Below, piece by piece: positions 54,628 to 63,149 of a DNA stretch of 64,000 bases. Under the pieces are notes generated by a model. The model was given only the letters and a program-made list of their open reading frames with translations, was not told where the DNA came from and made no database searches. Source of the DNA: Chitinophaga sp. YR573. Its GTDB lineage: Bacteria > Bacteroidota > Bacteroidia > Chitinophagales > Chitinophagaceae. The position numbers were made by a program, and so were the translations under genes. The stretch lies in contig NZ_FOJF01000001.1 in the NCBI RefSeq assembly GCF_900110995.1, forward strand, positions 1,133,199 to 1,197,198. Reading direction: 5' to 3'. Each line of letters starts with the position of its first letter. Within the stretch, counting starts at the first letter, position 1.

Positions 54628-55125
54628 TTACAGTTTCCTGTTCTTCGCGAATTCACTGTAATCCGTAACGGGAATCTTGTTAATACCGGCCTGTCGCAAC
54701 ATAGTTACCAGCTGCCCCCGATGATAAGTGGCATGATTAAACACCTGCATCAGTATTTCTATAACGGTTGATTTGCCATATTGTTTCCGTGTATCATAAT
54801 AAGCCACCACATGTTCCAGCTTCAGCGGGGTTGCTTTTTTCACCCATTCCAGGAACGATTGTGATTGCTCCTGCCATAAGCGGCAGGCTTCCTGGAAAGA
54901 TCCATCAAAGCCGTCTGTAGGTTTTACAGCCTGCTCTGCAAGATGCAACCGCTGATACCAGAGACTTTCCACATCCCACATATGATAGGCGGTTTTGCGC
55001 AAACTACCAAAGCTACTGCCTGTTTCATGATCCAGTTGAGATTCCGGTAACTTCTTTAATACTTCTATCATCTTACCGTTTGCCCAAATATTATAAGCTG
55101 TGTAACTAAGCAGGATATCCTTCAT
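54628..55125 (-). CDS. DinB-family protein
   Basis: The 165-residue four-helix-bundle protein carries the metal-binding histidines of the DinB/YfiT superfamily, in YHMWDVES and FNHATYHRGQ. Members include thiol transferases and proteins of unknown role; the substrate is not clear. It starts divergently from the GNAT gene and is 22 nt upstream of the Nudix regulator on the same strand. Confidence 0.8.
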   Translation of the reverse strand: MKDILLSYTAYNIWANGKMIEVLKKLPESQLDHETGSSFGSLRKTAYHMWDVESLWYQRLHLAEQAVKPTDGFDGSFQEACRLWQEQSQSFLEWVKKATPLKLEHVVAYYDTRKQYGKSTVIEILMQVFNHATYHRGQLVTMLRQAGINKIPVTDYSEFAKNRKL

Positions 55126-55131
55126 GGATAT

Positions 55132-55139
55132 TAGTTTTG
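55132..55139 (+). promoter_or_regulatory. Predicted -7 box of the GNAT gene
   Basis: TAGTTTTG matches TAnnTTTG and lies 56 nt upstream of the ATG at 55196, just past the start of the divergent DinB gene. Confidence 0.4.
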
Positions 55140-55195
55140 TTTACTACCTTCAACAAAATACCAAAAATTACTCACATACAAATAATCAAAAGAAT

Positions 55196-55651
55196 ATGTC
55201 GGCTGTTACCATCAGGGATGTACGAAGAGAAGACTGTCCCCGGTTACTGGAACTTATACAGGAACTGGCGGAATTTGAAAAGGCTCCAGAGGCGGTTACT
55301 GTAACCCTGGAACACTTTACCAACGCCGGTTTTGGCGAAAAGCCGGTATGGAAAGCATTTGCTGCTGTTAATACAGAAGGAACCATTATCGGCTTTGCAC
55401 TTTATTATATCCGTTATTCTACCTGGAAGGGCAGCCGCATGTACCTGGAAGACATTATAGTAAGTGAAGACTATAGAGGCAAAGGGATTGGCAGCCAGCT
55501 ATTTGACAAGCTGATCGAAGAGGCCCGTGAAAAAGAATTAGGCGGGATAGCCTGGCAGGTGCTTGAATGGAATGAACCTGCTATCAATTTCTATAAGAAA
55601 TACGGTGCTACATTCGACCCGGAATGGTGGAATGCAAGTATTACGGTATAA
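55196..55651 (+). CDS. GNAT-family N-acetyltransferase (diamine acetyltransferase-like)
   Basis: The 151-residue protein shows the GNAT acetyl-CoA loop DYRGKGIGSQLF, preceded by MYLEDIIVSE. Further segments are ALYYIRYSTWKG and WNEPAINFYKKYGAT, a pattern seen in spermidine/spermine and thialysine acetyltransferases. The true acceptor is unknown. The ATG at 55196 (MSAVTIRD) is preferred to an upstream ATG at 55124, which would add 24 poorly conserved residues. A terminator follows. Confidence 0.87.
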   Translation: MSAVTIRDVRREDCPRLLELIQELAEFEKAPEAVTVTLEHFTNAGFGEKPVWKAFAAVNTEGTIIGFALYYIRYSTWKGSRMYLEDIIVSEDYRGKGIGSQLFDKLIEEAREKELGGIAWQVLEWNEPAINFYKKYGATFDPEWWNASITV

Positions 55652-55652
55652 A

Positions 55653-55677
55653 GAAAGGCTCCAATATGGAGCCTTTT
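55653..55677. terminator. Bidirectional terminator between GNAT and fabD
   Basis: GAAAGGCTCCA pairs with TGGAGCCTTTT around an ATA loop, directly after the GNAT stop and 7 nt before the convergent fabD stop. Confidence 0.75.
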
Positions 55678-55683
55678 CTATTA

Positions 55684-56577
55684 TTAGCTTATTCCGTTTA
55701 CTACGGCATCTTTCTGAATCTTACCGATAAGGCCCTGTAATACCTTTCCGGGACCTGCTTCTGTAAAGCTGGTAGCGCCATCGGCCACCATAGCCTGTAC
55801 AGACTGAGTCCATCTTACAGCACCTGTTAACTGATCAATCAGGTTTTGTTTGATAGCAGTTGGTTCGCTTACGGCCTTTGCTACTACGTTCTGGTATACC
55901 GGGCAGGAGGGTGTACTGAAAGTAGTCTGTTCAATAGCTGCTTTCAGTTCTTCCTTTGCAGGAGCCATCAGGGGGCTGTGGAAAGCACCGCCTACAGGCA
56001 ATACCAGGGCTCTTTTAGCACCCGCTGCTTTCATCCTTTCGCAAGCTATTTCTATTCCCTTTATTGTTCCCGAAATTACGAGCTGACCAGGACAGTTATA
56101 GTTAGCGGCAACCACTATTTCCCCTGTCTCCTCACTCACTGCGGCACAGATCTCTTCTACCTTAGCATCTTCCAGTCCCAGTACAGCAGCCATCGTAGAA
56201 GGCTGTTTTTCACAGGCTTTCTGCATAGCTGTAGCCCTGATAAATACCAGGCGCAATGCATCTTCAAAGGTAAGTGTCCCATTCGCTACCAGCGCTGAAA
56301 ACTCTCCCAGGGAATGACCTGCCACCATATCCGGTTTAGCAGCGGGTTCTGCACATAAAAAGGCGATTACGCTGTGCAGGAACACAGCTGGCTGAGTCAC
56401 CTTTGTCTGCTTCAGATCTTCCTCAGTACCGGTAAACAGGATATCTGAGATACGAAAGCCAAGGATTTCATTGGCCTTTTCAAACAGTTCTTTTGCTTTG
56501 GGATTGCTGTCATACAGGTTCTTTCCCATTCCGGTAAACTGGGCACCCTGACCCGGGAAAACGTAAGCGTGTTTCAT
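55684..56577 (-). CDS. fabD: Malonyl-CoA-ACP transacylase
   Basis: It loads malonyl groups onto acyl carrier protein for fatty-acid synthesis. The 297-residue protein has the N-terminal PGQGAQFTGMG, the catalytic Ser in GHSLGEFSAL and the His in GGAFHSPLM. The C-terminal EAGPGKVLQGL is also typical. No other fab gene is adjacent. Confidence 0.95.
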   Translation of the reverse strand: MKHAYVFPGQGAQFTGMGKNLYDSNPKAKELFEKANEILGFRISDILFTGTEEDLKQTKVTQPAVFLHSVIAFLCAEPAAKPDMVAGHSLGEFSALVANGTLTFEDALRLVFIRATAMQKACEKQPSTMAAVLGLEDAKVEEICAAVSEETGEIVVAANYNCPGQLVISGTIKGIEIACERMKAAGAKRALVLPVGGAFHSPLMAPAKEELKAAIEQTTFSTPSCPVYQNVVAKAVSEPTAIKQNLIDQLTGAVRWTQSVQAMVADGATSFTEAGPGKVLQGLIGKIQKDAVVNGIS

Positions 56578-56686
56578 CTGGATTGATTTACGGTTGCCAA
56601 CCAGACATATGCATTAATGTTTCTACATATATCTTCGTGATTGGATTGCAAATATTCATACTCTTTGTGATATATCAAAATAAAAA

Positions 56687-56715
56687 ACCCGACGCTGTCA
56701 ATAACAGCACCGGGT
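56687..56715 (-). terminator. folE terminator
   Basis: On the minus strand ACCCGGTGCTGT pairs with ACAGCGTCGGGT (one mismatch) and is followed by a T-run. It lies 24 nt after the folE stop. Confidence 0.75.
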
Positions 56716-56739
56716 CTAAAGTTCTGAATATCTTAAATT

Positions 56740-57342
56740 TTACTTGCCGATCAGGTTAGCGCTGATCAACCGTAAAAATTCGCTTCTTGTAGTGTTATCC
56801 TGGAATTGTCCGGAAAACGCGGAGGTGGTAGTCGTAGAATTCTGTTTCTGTACCCCACGCATCATCATACACAGGTGCTGTGCTTCTATCACCACTGCTA
56901 CACCTTCCGGCTGCAGAGTTTCCTGTATGGCATCCAGGATCTGATGCGTTAAACGCTCCTGTACCTGTAACCTGCGGGAAAACACGTCTACCACACGGGC
57001 CAGCTTGCTGAGACCTGTGATATAGCCATTAGGAATATAGGCAATATGAGCTTTACCAAAGAAAGGCAGCATATGATGCTCGCACATGGAATACAGCTCT
57101 ATATCTTTTACAATCACCATTTCACTGTATGATTCAGTGAATTTCGCTCCTTCCAGTATCGCCTTTGCATCCTGCTGATAACCTACCGTCATGTACTGCA
57201 TGGCTTTGGCCATACGTTCCGGCGTCTTCAATAACCCTTCCCTTTCAGGATCCTCTCCCAGTAAATGTATAGCGTTTTTGTAATTCTCGATAAGCCCGGA
57301 AGTTACCTTCTCATCATATGATTCTGTCTTACTATATGCCAT
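56740..57342 (-). CDS. folE: GTP cyclohydrolase I
   Basis: It converts GTP to dihydroneopterin triphosphate, the entry to both folate and, through QueD, queuosine. The 200-residue protein has the zinc ligands in [10 protein letters not shown] and [20 protein letters not shown], and [10 protein letters not shown]. It lies 29 nt downstream of queD on the same strand, supporting a shared pterin route. Confidence 0.96.
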   Translation of the reverse strand: MAYSKTESYDEKVTSGLIENYKNAIHLLGEDPEREGLLKTPERMAKAMQYMTVGYQQDAKAILEGAKFTESYSEMVIVKDIELYSMCEHHMLPFFGKAHIAYIPNGYITGLSKLARVVDVFSRRLQVQERLTHQILDAIQETLQPEGVAVVIEAQHLCMMMRGVQKQNSTTTTSAFSGQFQDNTTRSEFLRLISANLIGK

Positions 57343-57371
57343 CTCGATTATTAAACTTAATTAACAAATCC

Positions 57372-57788
57372 TTACTTACTATTACCAAAATACTCCACAT
57401 AAATGCGTGGAGTCTCATATAACTTGATACAATGTAAATGCACGCCAGCAGGCAGATGCGGCGTTAACTGCTCCCAGATGCCAATAGCCAGATTTTCTGC
57501 AGAAGTAAACTTACCCGCCATGAAATCCACATCCATATTCAGATTCCGGTGGTCTATCTTTTCTGTTACCTGGTCTTTGATTATCACACCCAATGTTTTA
57601 GCATTGAACACAAAGCCGGTTTCAGGATCAGGATCTCCTTTTACTGTTACGTGTAGCTCATAATTATGGCCATGCCAGTTCTCATTAGCACACTTGCCAA
57701 ACACCTCTTCGTTCTTTTCCTTGCTCCAGGCAGGATTGGACAACTTATGCGCGGCATTGAAATTCTCCACACGCGTTAAATAGATCAT
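57372..57788 (-). CDS. queD: 6-carboxytetrahydropterin synthase (QueD/PTPS family)
   Basis: The 138-residue protein has the zinc-binding histidines in NFNAAHKL and HGHNYEL, a preceding Cys (KCANENWHGH) placed as the QueD catalytic Cys, and the C-terminal Glu in KLYETPRIYVEY. QueD makes 6-carboxytetrahydropterin, the substrate of QueE, which is also encoded in this window. A true PTPS activity cannot be excluded. A TACTTTTG -7 box lies at 57809-57816, and folE follows in the same operon. Confidence 0.88.
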   Translation of the reverse strand: MIYLTRVENFNAAHKLSNPAWSKEKNEEVFGKCANENWHGHNYELHVTVKGDPDPETGFVFNAKTLGVIIKDQVTEKIDHRNLNMDVDFMAGKFTSAENLAIGIWEQLTPHLPAGVHLHCIKLYETPRIYVEYFGNSK

Positions 57789-57808
57789 TATTACCCTTTG
57801 ATTTTCCG

Positions 57809-57816
57809 CAAAAGTA
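57809..57816 (-). promoter_or_regulatory. Predicted queD-folE promoter -7 box
   Basis: TACTTTTG on the minus strand fits TAnnTTTG and lies 20 nt before the queD ATG. Confidence 0.45.
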
Positions 57817-57875
57817 CGACAATTAGACCAATAGTCCTTTGTACACTATCCCCCCCCTTACTAATCAAAAACCCC

Positions 57876-57883
57876 TAAATTTG
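57876..57883 (+). promoter_or_regulatory. Predicted mqnB promoter -7 box
   Basis: TAAATTTG fits TAnnTTTG and ends only 4 nt before the mqnB ATG, so the mqnB-mqnD transcript would be leaderless. Confidence 0.5.
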
Positions 57884-57887
57884 CACC

Positions 57888-58538
57888 ATGAAAATACTGG
57901 TTACGGCCGCCACTCCTTTTGAAATACAACCGTTTCTGGACCACCTGGCCAAACAAAACTATCCTGATTGTCAGATAACTACGCTCATCGGTGGCATTGG
58001 CATGATGCATACCGCCTTCCAACTGGGACGACAACTCACAAAACTGCGCCCGGATATAGCGATCCAGGCTGGTATTGCAGGCTGTTTTGACCATTCCTGG
58101 GAAATGGGCAAGGTGGTGATCATTGATAAAGAACAGCTCGGTGATCTGGGTGTGGAAGACGATCATGCCTTTAAAGACCTGTTTGACATACAGTTATGGC
58201 AACCTGATATGCCTCCTTTTACCAATAAACAACTGGTTAATCCCCTTGATAATCTTCCTTTTATACCGGAATTACCCAGGGCATCGGGTGTTACCATTAA
58301 TACCGTAAGCGGCAGCGAACGTACCCGTAACCTGCTGGTAGACAAATATGCACCGGAAGTAGAGAGTATGGAAGGCGCCGCCTTTCATTATGCCTGTTTA
58401 CTGGAGAAAATTCCTTTTTTACAGCTCCGCAGCATTTCCAACTATGTAGAAGTAAGGGATAAAAGCAAATGGAACATTCCACTTGCCATCAGAACATTGA
58501 ATGAATCATTGATTAAATATATTGAACAATGGAACTAA
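57888..58538 (+). CDS. mqnB: Futalosine hydrolase
   Basis: It cleaves futalosine to dehypoxanthine futalosine and hypoxanthine in the alternative menaquinone pathway. The 216-residue nucleoside-phosphorylase-fold protein has ILVTAATPFEIQPF, GIGMMHTAF, QAGIAGCFD and the catalytic VESMEGAAFHY. Its last 10 bases overlap the start of mqnD, indicating translational coupling. Confidence 0.93.
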   Translation: MKILVTAATPFEIQPFLDHLAKQNYPDCQITTLIGGIGMMHTAFQLGRQLTKLRPDIAIQAGIAGCFDHSWEMGKVVIIDKEQLGDLGVEDDHAFKDLFDIQLWQPDMPPFTNKQLVNPLDNLPFIPELPRASGVTINTVSGSERTRNLLVDKYAPEVESMEGAAFHYACLLEKIPFLQLRSISNYVEVRDKSKWNIPLAIRTLNESLIKYIEQWN

Positions 58539-59314
58539 CACTGGGTTTTTCACCATGTCCTAACGACACATTCATCTTCGATGCCATGGTGAACAAAAAG
58601 ATTGATACGAAAGGCTTAACATTCAAGACTCAGCTCGAAGATGTGGAAACACTGAACAAGCTGGCGATGCAGGGAAAACTGGCTGTTACCAAACTGAGTT
58701 TTGGTGTATATGCGAAAGTAAAAGACCAGTACGAATTACTGAACAGCGGCAGCGCATTGGGAAGAGGTTGCGGACCATTACTGATTGCCAGGGAACATAT
58801 TCCTGAAGAGAAAATCAAGGATTGCAAAATTGCGATTCCCGGAGAAAACACTACCGCGAATCTGCTGTTCTCTATTGCATATCCTGAAGCAAAAAACAAA
58901 GAGATCCTGGTATTCTCTGATATTGAAAATGCAGTACTGGACGGACGTGTGGATGCTGGTGTGATCATTCATGAAAACAGGTTCACGTATCAGTTAAAAG
59001 GGCTGGTAAAGATTATTGATCTGGGTGAATACTGGGAAAATACTACAGGCAGTCCTATACCTCTTGGAGGGATATTTATACGCAAAGATATTCCTGATCA
59101 TATCAAACAGGAAGTTGATCAGCTGATTCACGACAGCTTACAATATTCCTATCAGCACTATCCTTCTCTTTCTTCTTATGTGACTGAACATGCACAGGAA
59201 ATGGATGAAAAGGTGATGCGCCAGCATATAGATCTGTATGTAAATGATTTCAGTCTTGGACTGGGTGAAGCTGGTAAAGCAGCGGTAGACAGGCTGATGG
59301 CGGTTAACAGATAA
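58529..59314 (+). CDS. mqnD: 1,4-dihydroxy-6-naphthoate synthase
   Basis: It releases 1,4-dihydroxy-6-naphthoate from cyclic dehypoxanthine futalosine in menaquinone synthesis. The 261-residue periplasmic-binding-protein fold is marked by LGFSPCPNDTFIFDAM, VTKLSFGVYAKV, GRGCGPLL and an active-site His in VIIHENRFTY. Together with mqnB it shows this organism uses the futalosine route rather than the classical men pathway. Confidence 0.94.
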   Translation: MELTLGFSPCPNDTFIFDAMVNKKIDTKGLTFKTQLEDVETLNKLAMQGKLAVTKLSFGVYAKVKDQYELLNSGSALGRGCGPLLIAREHIPEEKIKDCKIAIPGENTTANLLFSIAYPEAKNKEILVFSDIENAVLDGRVDAGVIIHENRFTYQLKGLVKIIDLGEYWENTTGSPIPLGGIFIRKDIPDHIKQEVDQLIHDSLQYSYQHYPSLSSYVTEHAQEMDEKVMRQHIDLYVNDFSLGLGEAGKAAVDRLMAVNR

Positions 59315-59319
59315 TATTA

Positions 59320-59350
59320 ATAAAGAGGCTGTTTATAACAGCCTCTTTAT
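59320..59350. terminator. Bidirectional terminator, mqnD/photolyase
   Basis: A perfect 14-bp inverted repeat (ATAAAGAGGCTGTT) with a TAT loop lies between convergent genes. Its right arm includes the photolyase stop codon at 59347-59349. Confidence 0.8.
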
Positions 59351-60648
59351 CCCAATGCTTTTTTATATACTTCCAGTACTCGCTTACGTGCATCTTCATG
59401 CACAACGATTGGTTTTACATATGTCAGCTCTTCAAATTCAGGTACCCAGGTTTTTATATACTTTAAATCCTTGTCGAACTTTTGTGTTTGTAATGCAGGG
59501 TTAAATACCCGGAAATAAGGTGCTGCATCACAGCCACAACCTGCTGCCCATTGCCAGTTTCCATTGTTTGCAGACAAATCATAATCCAGTAATTTCTTAG
59601 CAAAATAAGCCTCTCCCCAGCGCCAGTCTATCAACAGATGTTTCGTTAAAAAGCTGGCGGTAATCATTCGTACACGGTTATGCATAAAACCTGTTGTATT
59701 CAGTTCTCTCATGCCTGCATCTACAATCGGGTATCCTGTTTCTCCATCACACCAGCGTTTGAATTCTGTTTCATTATTACGCCATTTGATGTTGTCATAC
59801 TCCTTACGGAACGACTGATTCACTACATGCGGGAAATGCCATAAGATCATCTGAAAGAAATCTCTCCATATCAATTCACCCAGGAATGTATCGTTCAGAT
59901 GTGTTGCTCTTTCTGCCAGTTCGCGTACACTTATTGTCCCGAAACGCAGATGCAATCCAAGATGGGAAGTGCCTGGCAGATCCGGGAAGTCACGTGTCTG
60001 ATCGTATTTTTCTATCAGGCTATCCTTTACTTTTATTGTGGGAAAATGCCGTTCACCAGCCTGGAAGCCGAGTGTACGCAATGCCGGAATCTTTTTAATT
60101 TTTTGCTTATAAAAGTTGCCGAAATACTTTTCTGTAGCATAAGGACGCAGATAAAAATCGTTTAATAAGTCCTTCCATTTTTTACTGTAGGGAGTAAAGA
60201 TTGTATAGGGTTCTCCATTATCTTTCAATACTTCGTTACGGTCAAATATCACCTGATCTTTATACTGATGGAAAGAGATATTCTTTGCTTTCAGCATTTT
60301 AGCGATAGTGGCATCCCTCTTTGTAGCGTAAGGTTCATAGTCGATATTGGCGAATACCTCCTTTACATCATACTCTTTTATATAATACTGAAAAGCTTCT
60401 GTGGGAGTACCGTAAAATACGTCCATTGTACTTCCCAGCCGGGCCAGTTGTCCCTGTAGTTCTTCCAGTGTATCATGGATAAATGTAACCCTGCGGTCAT
60501 GTTTATCTTCAAGATCATTAAGAATATAGGAATCAAATACGAATACCGGCACTACAGGGTTGCCGGACTTTAAAGCATGGTATAGCGCGGCCTGATCAAG
60601 CAGACGCAGATCACGGCGCAACCAGCATAAATTTACTGTTGCAGGCAT
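59347..60648 (-). CDS. phr: Deoxyribodipyrimidine photolyase (class I / cryptochrome family)
   Basis: It repairs UV-induced cyclobutane pyrimidine dimers using light and FAD. The 433-residue protein has the N-terminal antenna domain (CWLRRDLRLLDQAAL) and the FAD-binding C-domain. Motifs include SHLGLHLRFGTIS, ELIWRDFFQMI, WCDGETGYPIVDAGMREL, MHNRVRM and LSANNGNWQWAAG. The length and the AGCGCDAAPYFRVFNP signature fit class I CPD photolyases; a cryptochrome-type role cannot be excluded. Confidence 0.93.
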   Translation of the reverse strand: MPATVNLCWLRRDLRLLDQAALYHALKSGNPVVPVFVFDSYILNDLEDKHDRRVTFIHDTLEELQGQLARLGSTMDVFYGTPTEAFQYYIKEYDVKEVFANIDYEPYATKRDATIAKMLKAKNISFHQYKDQVIFDRNEVLKDNGEPYTIFTPYSKKWKDLLNDFYLRPYATEKYFGNFYKQKIKKIPALRTLGFQAGERHFPTIKVKDSLIEKYDQTRDFPDLPGTSHLGLHLRFGTISVRELAERATHLNDTFLGELIWRDFFQMILWHFPHVVNQSFRKEYDNIKWRNNETEFKRWCDGETGYPIVDAGMRELNTTGFMHNRVRMITASFLTKHLLIDWRWGEAYFAKKLLDYDLSANNGNWQWAAGCGCDAAPYFRVFNPALQTQKFDKDLKYIKTWVPEFEELTYVKPIVVHEDARKRVLEVYKKALG

Positions 60649-60777
60649 AAAGTGGGTAGTTTTGCAGTTCTCGGTTACACGTACACAATCAGCAGCAAGA
60701 TAAGTCGGAAAAAATTAAAATAGTGGTACTAAAAGAATGCCACTGCGGCGCGTTTTCAGTCTTTATCAGTAGTTGTT

Positions 60778-61626
60778 TTACAATATTCCTTCGTGCAATA
60801 ATTCGTGGATAATTACTGCCGAAGCATTGCCGTAACTACTGTCGCGAAACATTCCTACCCAGCGGATACCGGTGATGGCATTAGTGAGGAATATTTCATC
60901 TGCATTTTCGAGGTCTTCTATTGTGAGTGGTTTTTCTATAATGCGGAAAGGAAGGTCCATTTTCATGAGGTGTTTACGCATTACACCACAAACACCTCCT
61001 TCAGACAACGGTGGCGTTATAAGCTGTTTGTGATGTACAATGAACAGGTTGGCGGTTGTTGTATCGGCAATACGTCCATAAGGGTTCAGCAGAATAGCTT
61101 CGTTAATACGATGCTGCTTCGCATACATGGCTGCCATTACATAAGGCAGGCAATTATTTGATTTGATAGAAGAAAATTTATCGCAACTTATTTTTGCATC
61201 GGGGAAGACATCTATTTCCAGTCCTGCATCATTCAGCTCCAGGACTTTTTTGTCCAGGTCCCAGCTTTGAATAATGAAATAAGGCGTATTATTAACCGGA
61301 TCATATAAGCCGCCATCTGCACGGAAAATAGTCAATCTTACCCTGGCCAGCTGATCATGGTTATTCCTGGTACATAAGTCCATTACCAGTTTTGTAAAAT
61401 ATGCTTTTGTAAAGTGTAAAGGAGGCGCAAAATGCAGGAGGTGCAGGCTGGCCATTAGCCGTTCGAAATGAAGATCTGCGAGCAATACTTCACCCTGGTA
61501 CACCCTCATGGTTTCAAAGCAACCATCTCCATAACGAAAAGAGCGGTTATCGGCCGTTAAAATGGTGTCTGAGGCCGGCACGAATTTCCCATTGTAACAT
61601 AAATACCCTGGTTGCACATCGAACAC
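60778..61626 (-). CDS. Class IV PLP aminotransferase / aminodeoxychorismate lyase-like
   Basis: The 282-residue PLP enzyme has the fold-type IV pattern: RYGDGCFETMRVY, the Schiff-base Lys in SSIKSNNCLPYVMA, and the cofactor-binding LTNAITGIRWVG. It could be 4-amino-4-deoxychorismate lyase (PabC) for folate synthesis, a D-amino-acid transaminase or a branched-chain transaminase; sequence features do not decide. The start is GTG. Confidence 0.85.
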   Translation of the reverse strand: MFDVQPGYLCYNGKFVPASDTILTADNRSFRYGDGCFETMRVYQGEVLLADLHFERLMASLHLLHFAPPLHFTKAYFTKLVMDLCTRNNHDQLARVRLTIFRADGGLYDPVNNTPYFIIQSWDLDKKVLELNDAGLEIDVFPDAKISCDKFSSIKSNNCLPYVMAAMYAKQHRINEAILLNPYGRIADTTTANLFIVHHKQLITPPLSEGGVCGVMRKHLMKMDLPFRIIEKPLTIEDLENADEIFLTNAITGIRWVGMFRDSSYGNASAVIIHELLHEGIL

Positions 61627-61681
61627 TTTAACTGTGAAAAGGACTGTTAAGTTACGGAAAATTAATGGGTTAAAAACAGGT

Positions 61682-61716
61682 GGCGGTCATCCCGGTAAGA
61701 GTCCAGGACAACCGCC
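61682..61716. terminator. Hairpin with T-runs on both strands
   Basis: GGCGGT (61682-61687) pairs with ACCGCC (61711-61716) around a 23-nt loop. A T-run follows on the plus strand, and another on the minus strand a few bases beyond. It probably stops transcription from the remnant gene at 61782. Confidence 0.5.
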
Positions 61717-61781
61717 TTTTTTTACATAGGACAGGGGTCCTTCCCAGGCCATAGCCGGAGATGAACACTTGTCCTTATAAA

Positions 61782-62075
61782 TTATTTTTTTGCTGCGTAC
61801 AATTGTCCAAACCTGAAACCGATAAATACATCAGTCTGTTTGGATTTTGTTAGGTTGTTATAATTTAGAGGAAGGAAGAAACCGTATTTACAACCTTCAT
61901 AACGTGGTATTACTGAAAACACTGAATAATACTGCCCATTGTAAGGTTTGTTGGCCCCATTGGCCAATGCTATCTTAACATAAAACTTATTATGCAAATG
62001 ATAATCTACATCAATATGTGAAGTTGATGGCAAACTTACTGAATATTTAATGGATACAGTTTTGGTCATAGACAC
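61782..62075 (-). pseudogene. Probable C-terminal remnant of an outer-membrane beta-barrel protein
   Basis: The 97-residue ORF has no signal peptide and reads as consecutive beta strands: DVDYHLHNKFYVKIAL, SVFSVIPRYEGCKYGFFLPL and DVFIGFRFGQLYA. This resembles the last strands of PorP/SprF- or DUF5723-type barrels. A complete barrel of that family has several hundred residues, so this is likely a decayed fragment. The gap upstream contains no start-containing remainder. It might still be expressed, as the frame is intact. Confidence 0.5.
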
Positions 62076-62459
62076 AGATTAAGGATAAATAGGACAGCAA
62101 AAGAACAAAACTATTATACAATATATATTTTTACAATATAAAATCCTATAATAATCCATTATACTTTTTGTCTCTTTGATTTAAAAGATAGGCAGACACA
62201 CTGTGTAGTGTCGCTAACGTGCTGTAAGACAATTCATTTGTTCACTGACAATCTGGATGCATGTGCATCATTAATAATTTTGCTCTGGCTTCTTGTTCAC
62301 TTAGATATAAATGCTCTCTAACTAATGCTCCGATAATAATAGAATAATTCCTAACAGCTCTTGACAGGACAAAGATGCTTTATTTGTAGCTTAATACAAT
62401 AGCCACTTATGGGTATTGCTAATTTCAGGAAGAATACTTATAGGTGTAACAAAGACACT
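62076..62459. other. AT-rich region, possible gene debris
   Basis: This 384-bp stretch is more AT-rich than its surroundings and has no complete gene. A minus-strand frame without stops (62242-62379) could encode peptide-like sequence ending in YLSEQEARAKLLMMHMH before a TGA, but it has no ATG at its start. No tRNA-like structure was found. Confidence 0.4.
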
Positions 62460-63119
62460 TCAATAAAGTTGCATTTCGGGTATCTCCCCTTCGACTATCA
62501 GTCGCCCGGCAGTTTTAGCTATAATCTCTTCCACGCTTACACCTGGTGCACGTTCCAATAACCGGAACCCCTCTGGTGTGATGTCTAGTACTGCCAGTTC
62601 AGTTACTACCTTTTTTACACAACCAACCCCTGTAAGAGGCAGGCTACATACAGGTAATAATTTACTTTCCCCTTTAGGATTTGTATGCATCATGGCTACA
62701 ATGATATTCCTGGCAGCAGCTACCAGGTCCATTGCTCCACCCATTCCTTTTACCATTTTCCCGGGGATCTTCCAGTTAGCAATATCTCCTGCATCAGAAA
62801 CTTCCATTGCTCCTAATACAGTCAGATCCACCTTTCCTGCCCTTATCATTCCAAAGCTTTCTGCCGAATCAAAATAACAACCACCCGGCAATAATGTAAC
62901 TGTTTCCTTGCCTGCGTTAATAAGATCAGCATCTATCTCATCTTCTGCCGGATAAGGTCCCATACCTAACAGCCCGTTCTCCGACTGCAGCATAATGGAG
63001 ATACCCTGTGGTATAAAATTAGCTACCAGCGTAGGAATGCCTATGCCTAAGTTTACATACATACCGTCACGCAGTTCCTGCGCTATTCTTTTAGCTATAC
63101 TATATTTATCTAAAGACAT
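62460..63119 (-). CDS. scoB: 3-oxoacid CoA-transferase subunit B
   Basis: This is the catalytic half of a succinyl-CoA:3-ketoacid (or acetoacetate) CoA-transferase. The 219-residue protein has [13 protein letters not shown], the catalytic Glu in [12 protein letters not shown], and [10 protein letters not shown]. It lies 30 nt downstream of subunit A on the same strand. This enzyme activates acetoacetate for breakdown; the acceptor specificity is not certain. Confidence 0.93.
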   Translation of the reverse strand: MSLDKYSIAKRIAQELRDGMYVNLGIGIPTLVANFIPQGISIMLQSENGLLGMGPYPAEDEIDADLINAGKETVTLLPGGCYFDSAESFGMIRAGKVDLTVLGAMEVSDAGDIANWKIPGKMVKGMGGAMDLVAAARNIIVAMMHTNPKGESKLLPVCSLPLTGVGCVKKVVTELAVLDITPEGFRLLERAPGVSVEEIIAKTAGRLIVEGEIPEMQLY

Positions 63120-63149
63120 ATTGATTCTGAGGTTTAAGGTTGGGAACCG

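Noticed and set aside
62242..62379. Small minus-strand gene
   Set aside because: It has no ATG, GTG or TTG near its 5' end and no recognisable family; mentioned only as possible debris.
61627..62459. tRNA or structured RNA gene
   Set aside because: I found no cloverleaf or conserved TpsiC-like box; only the terminator-like hairpin is present.
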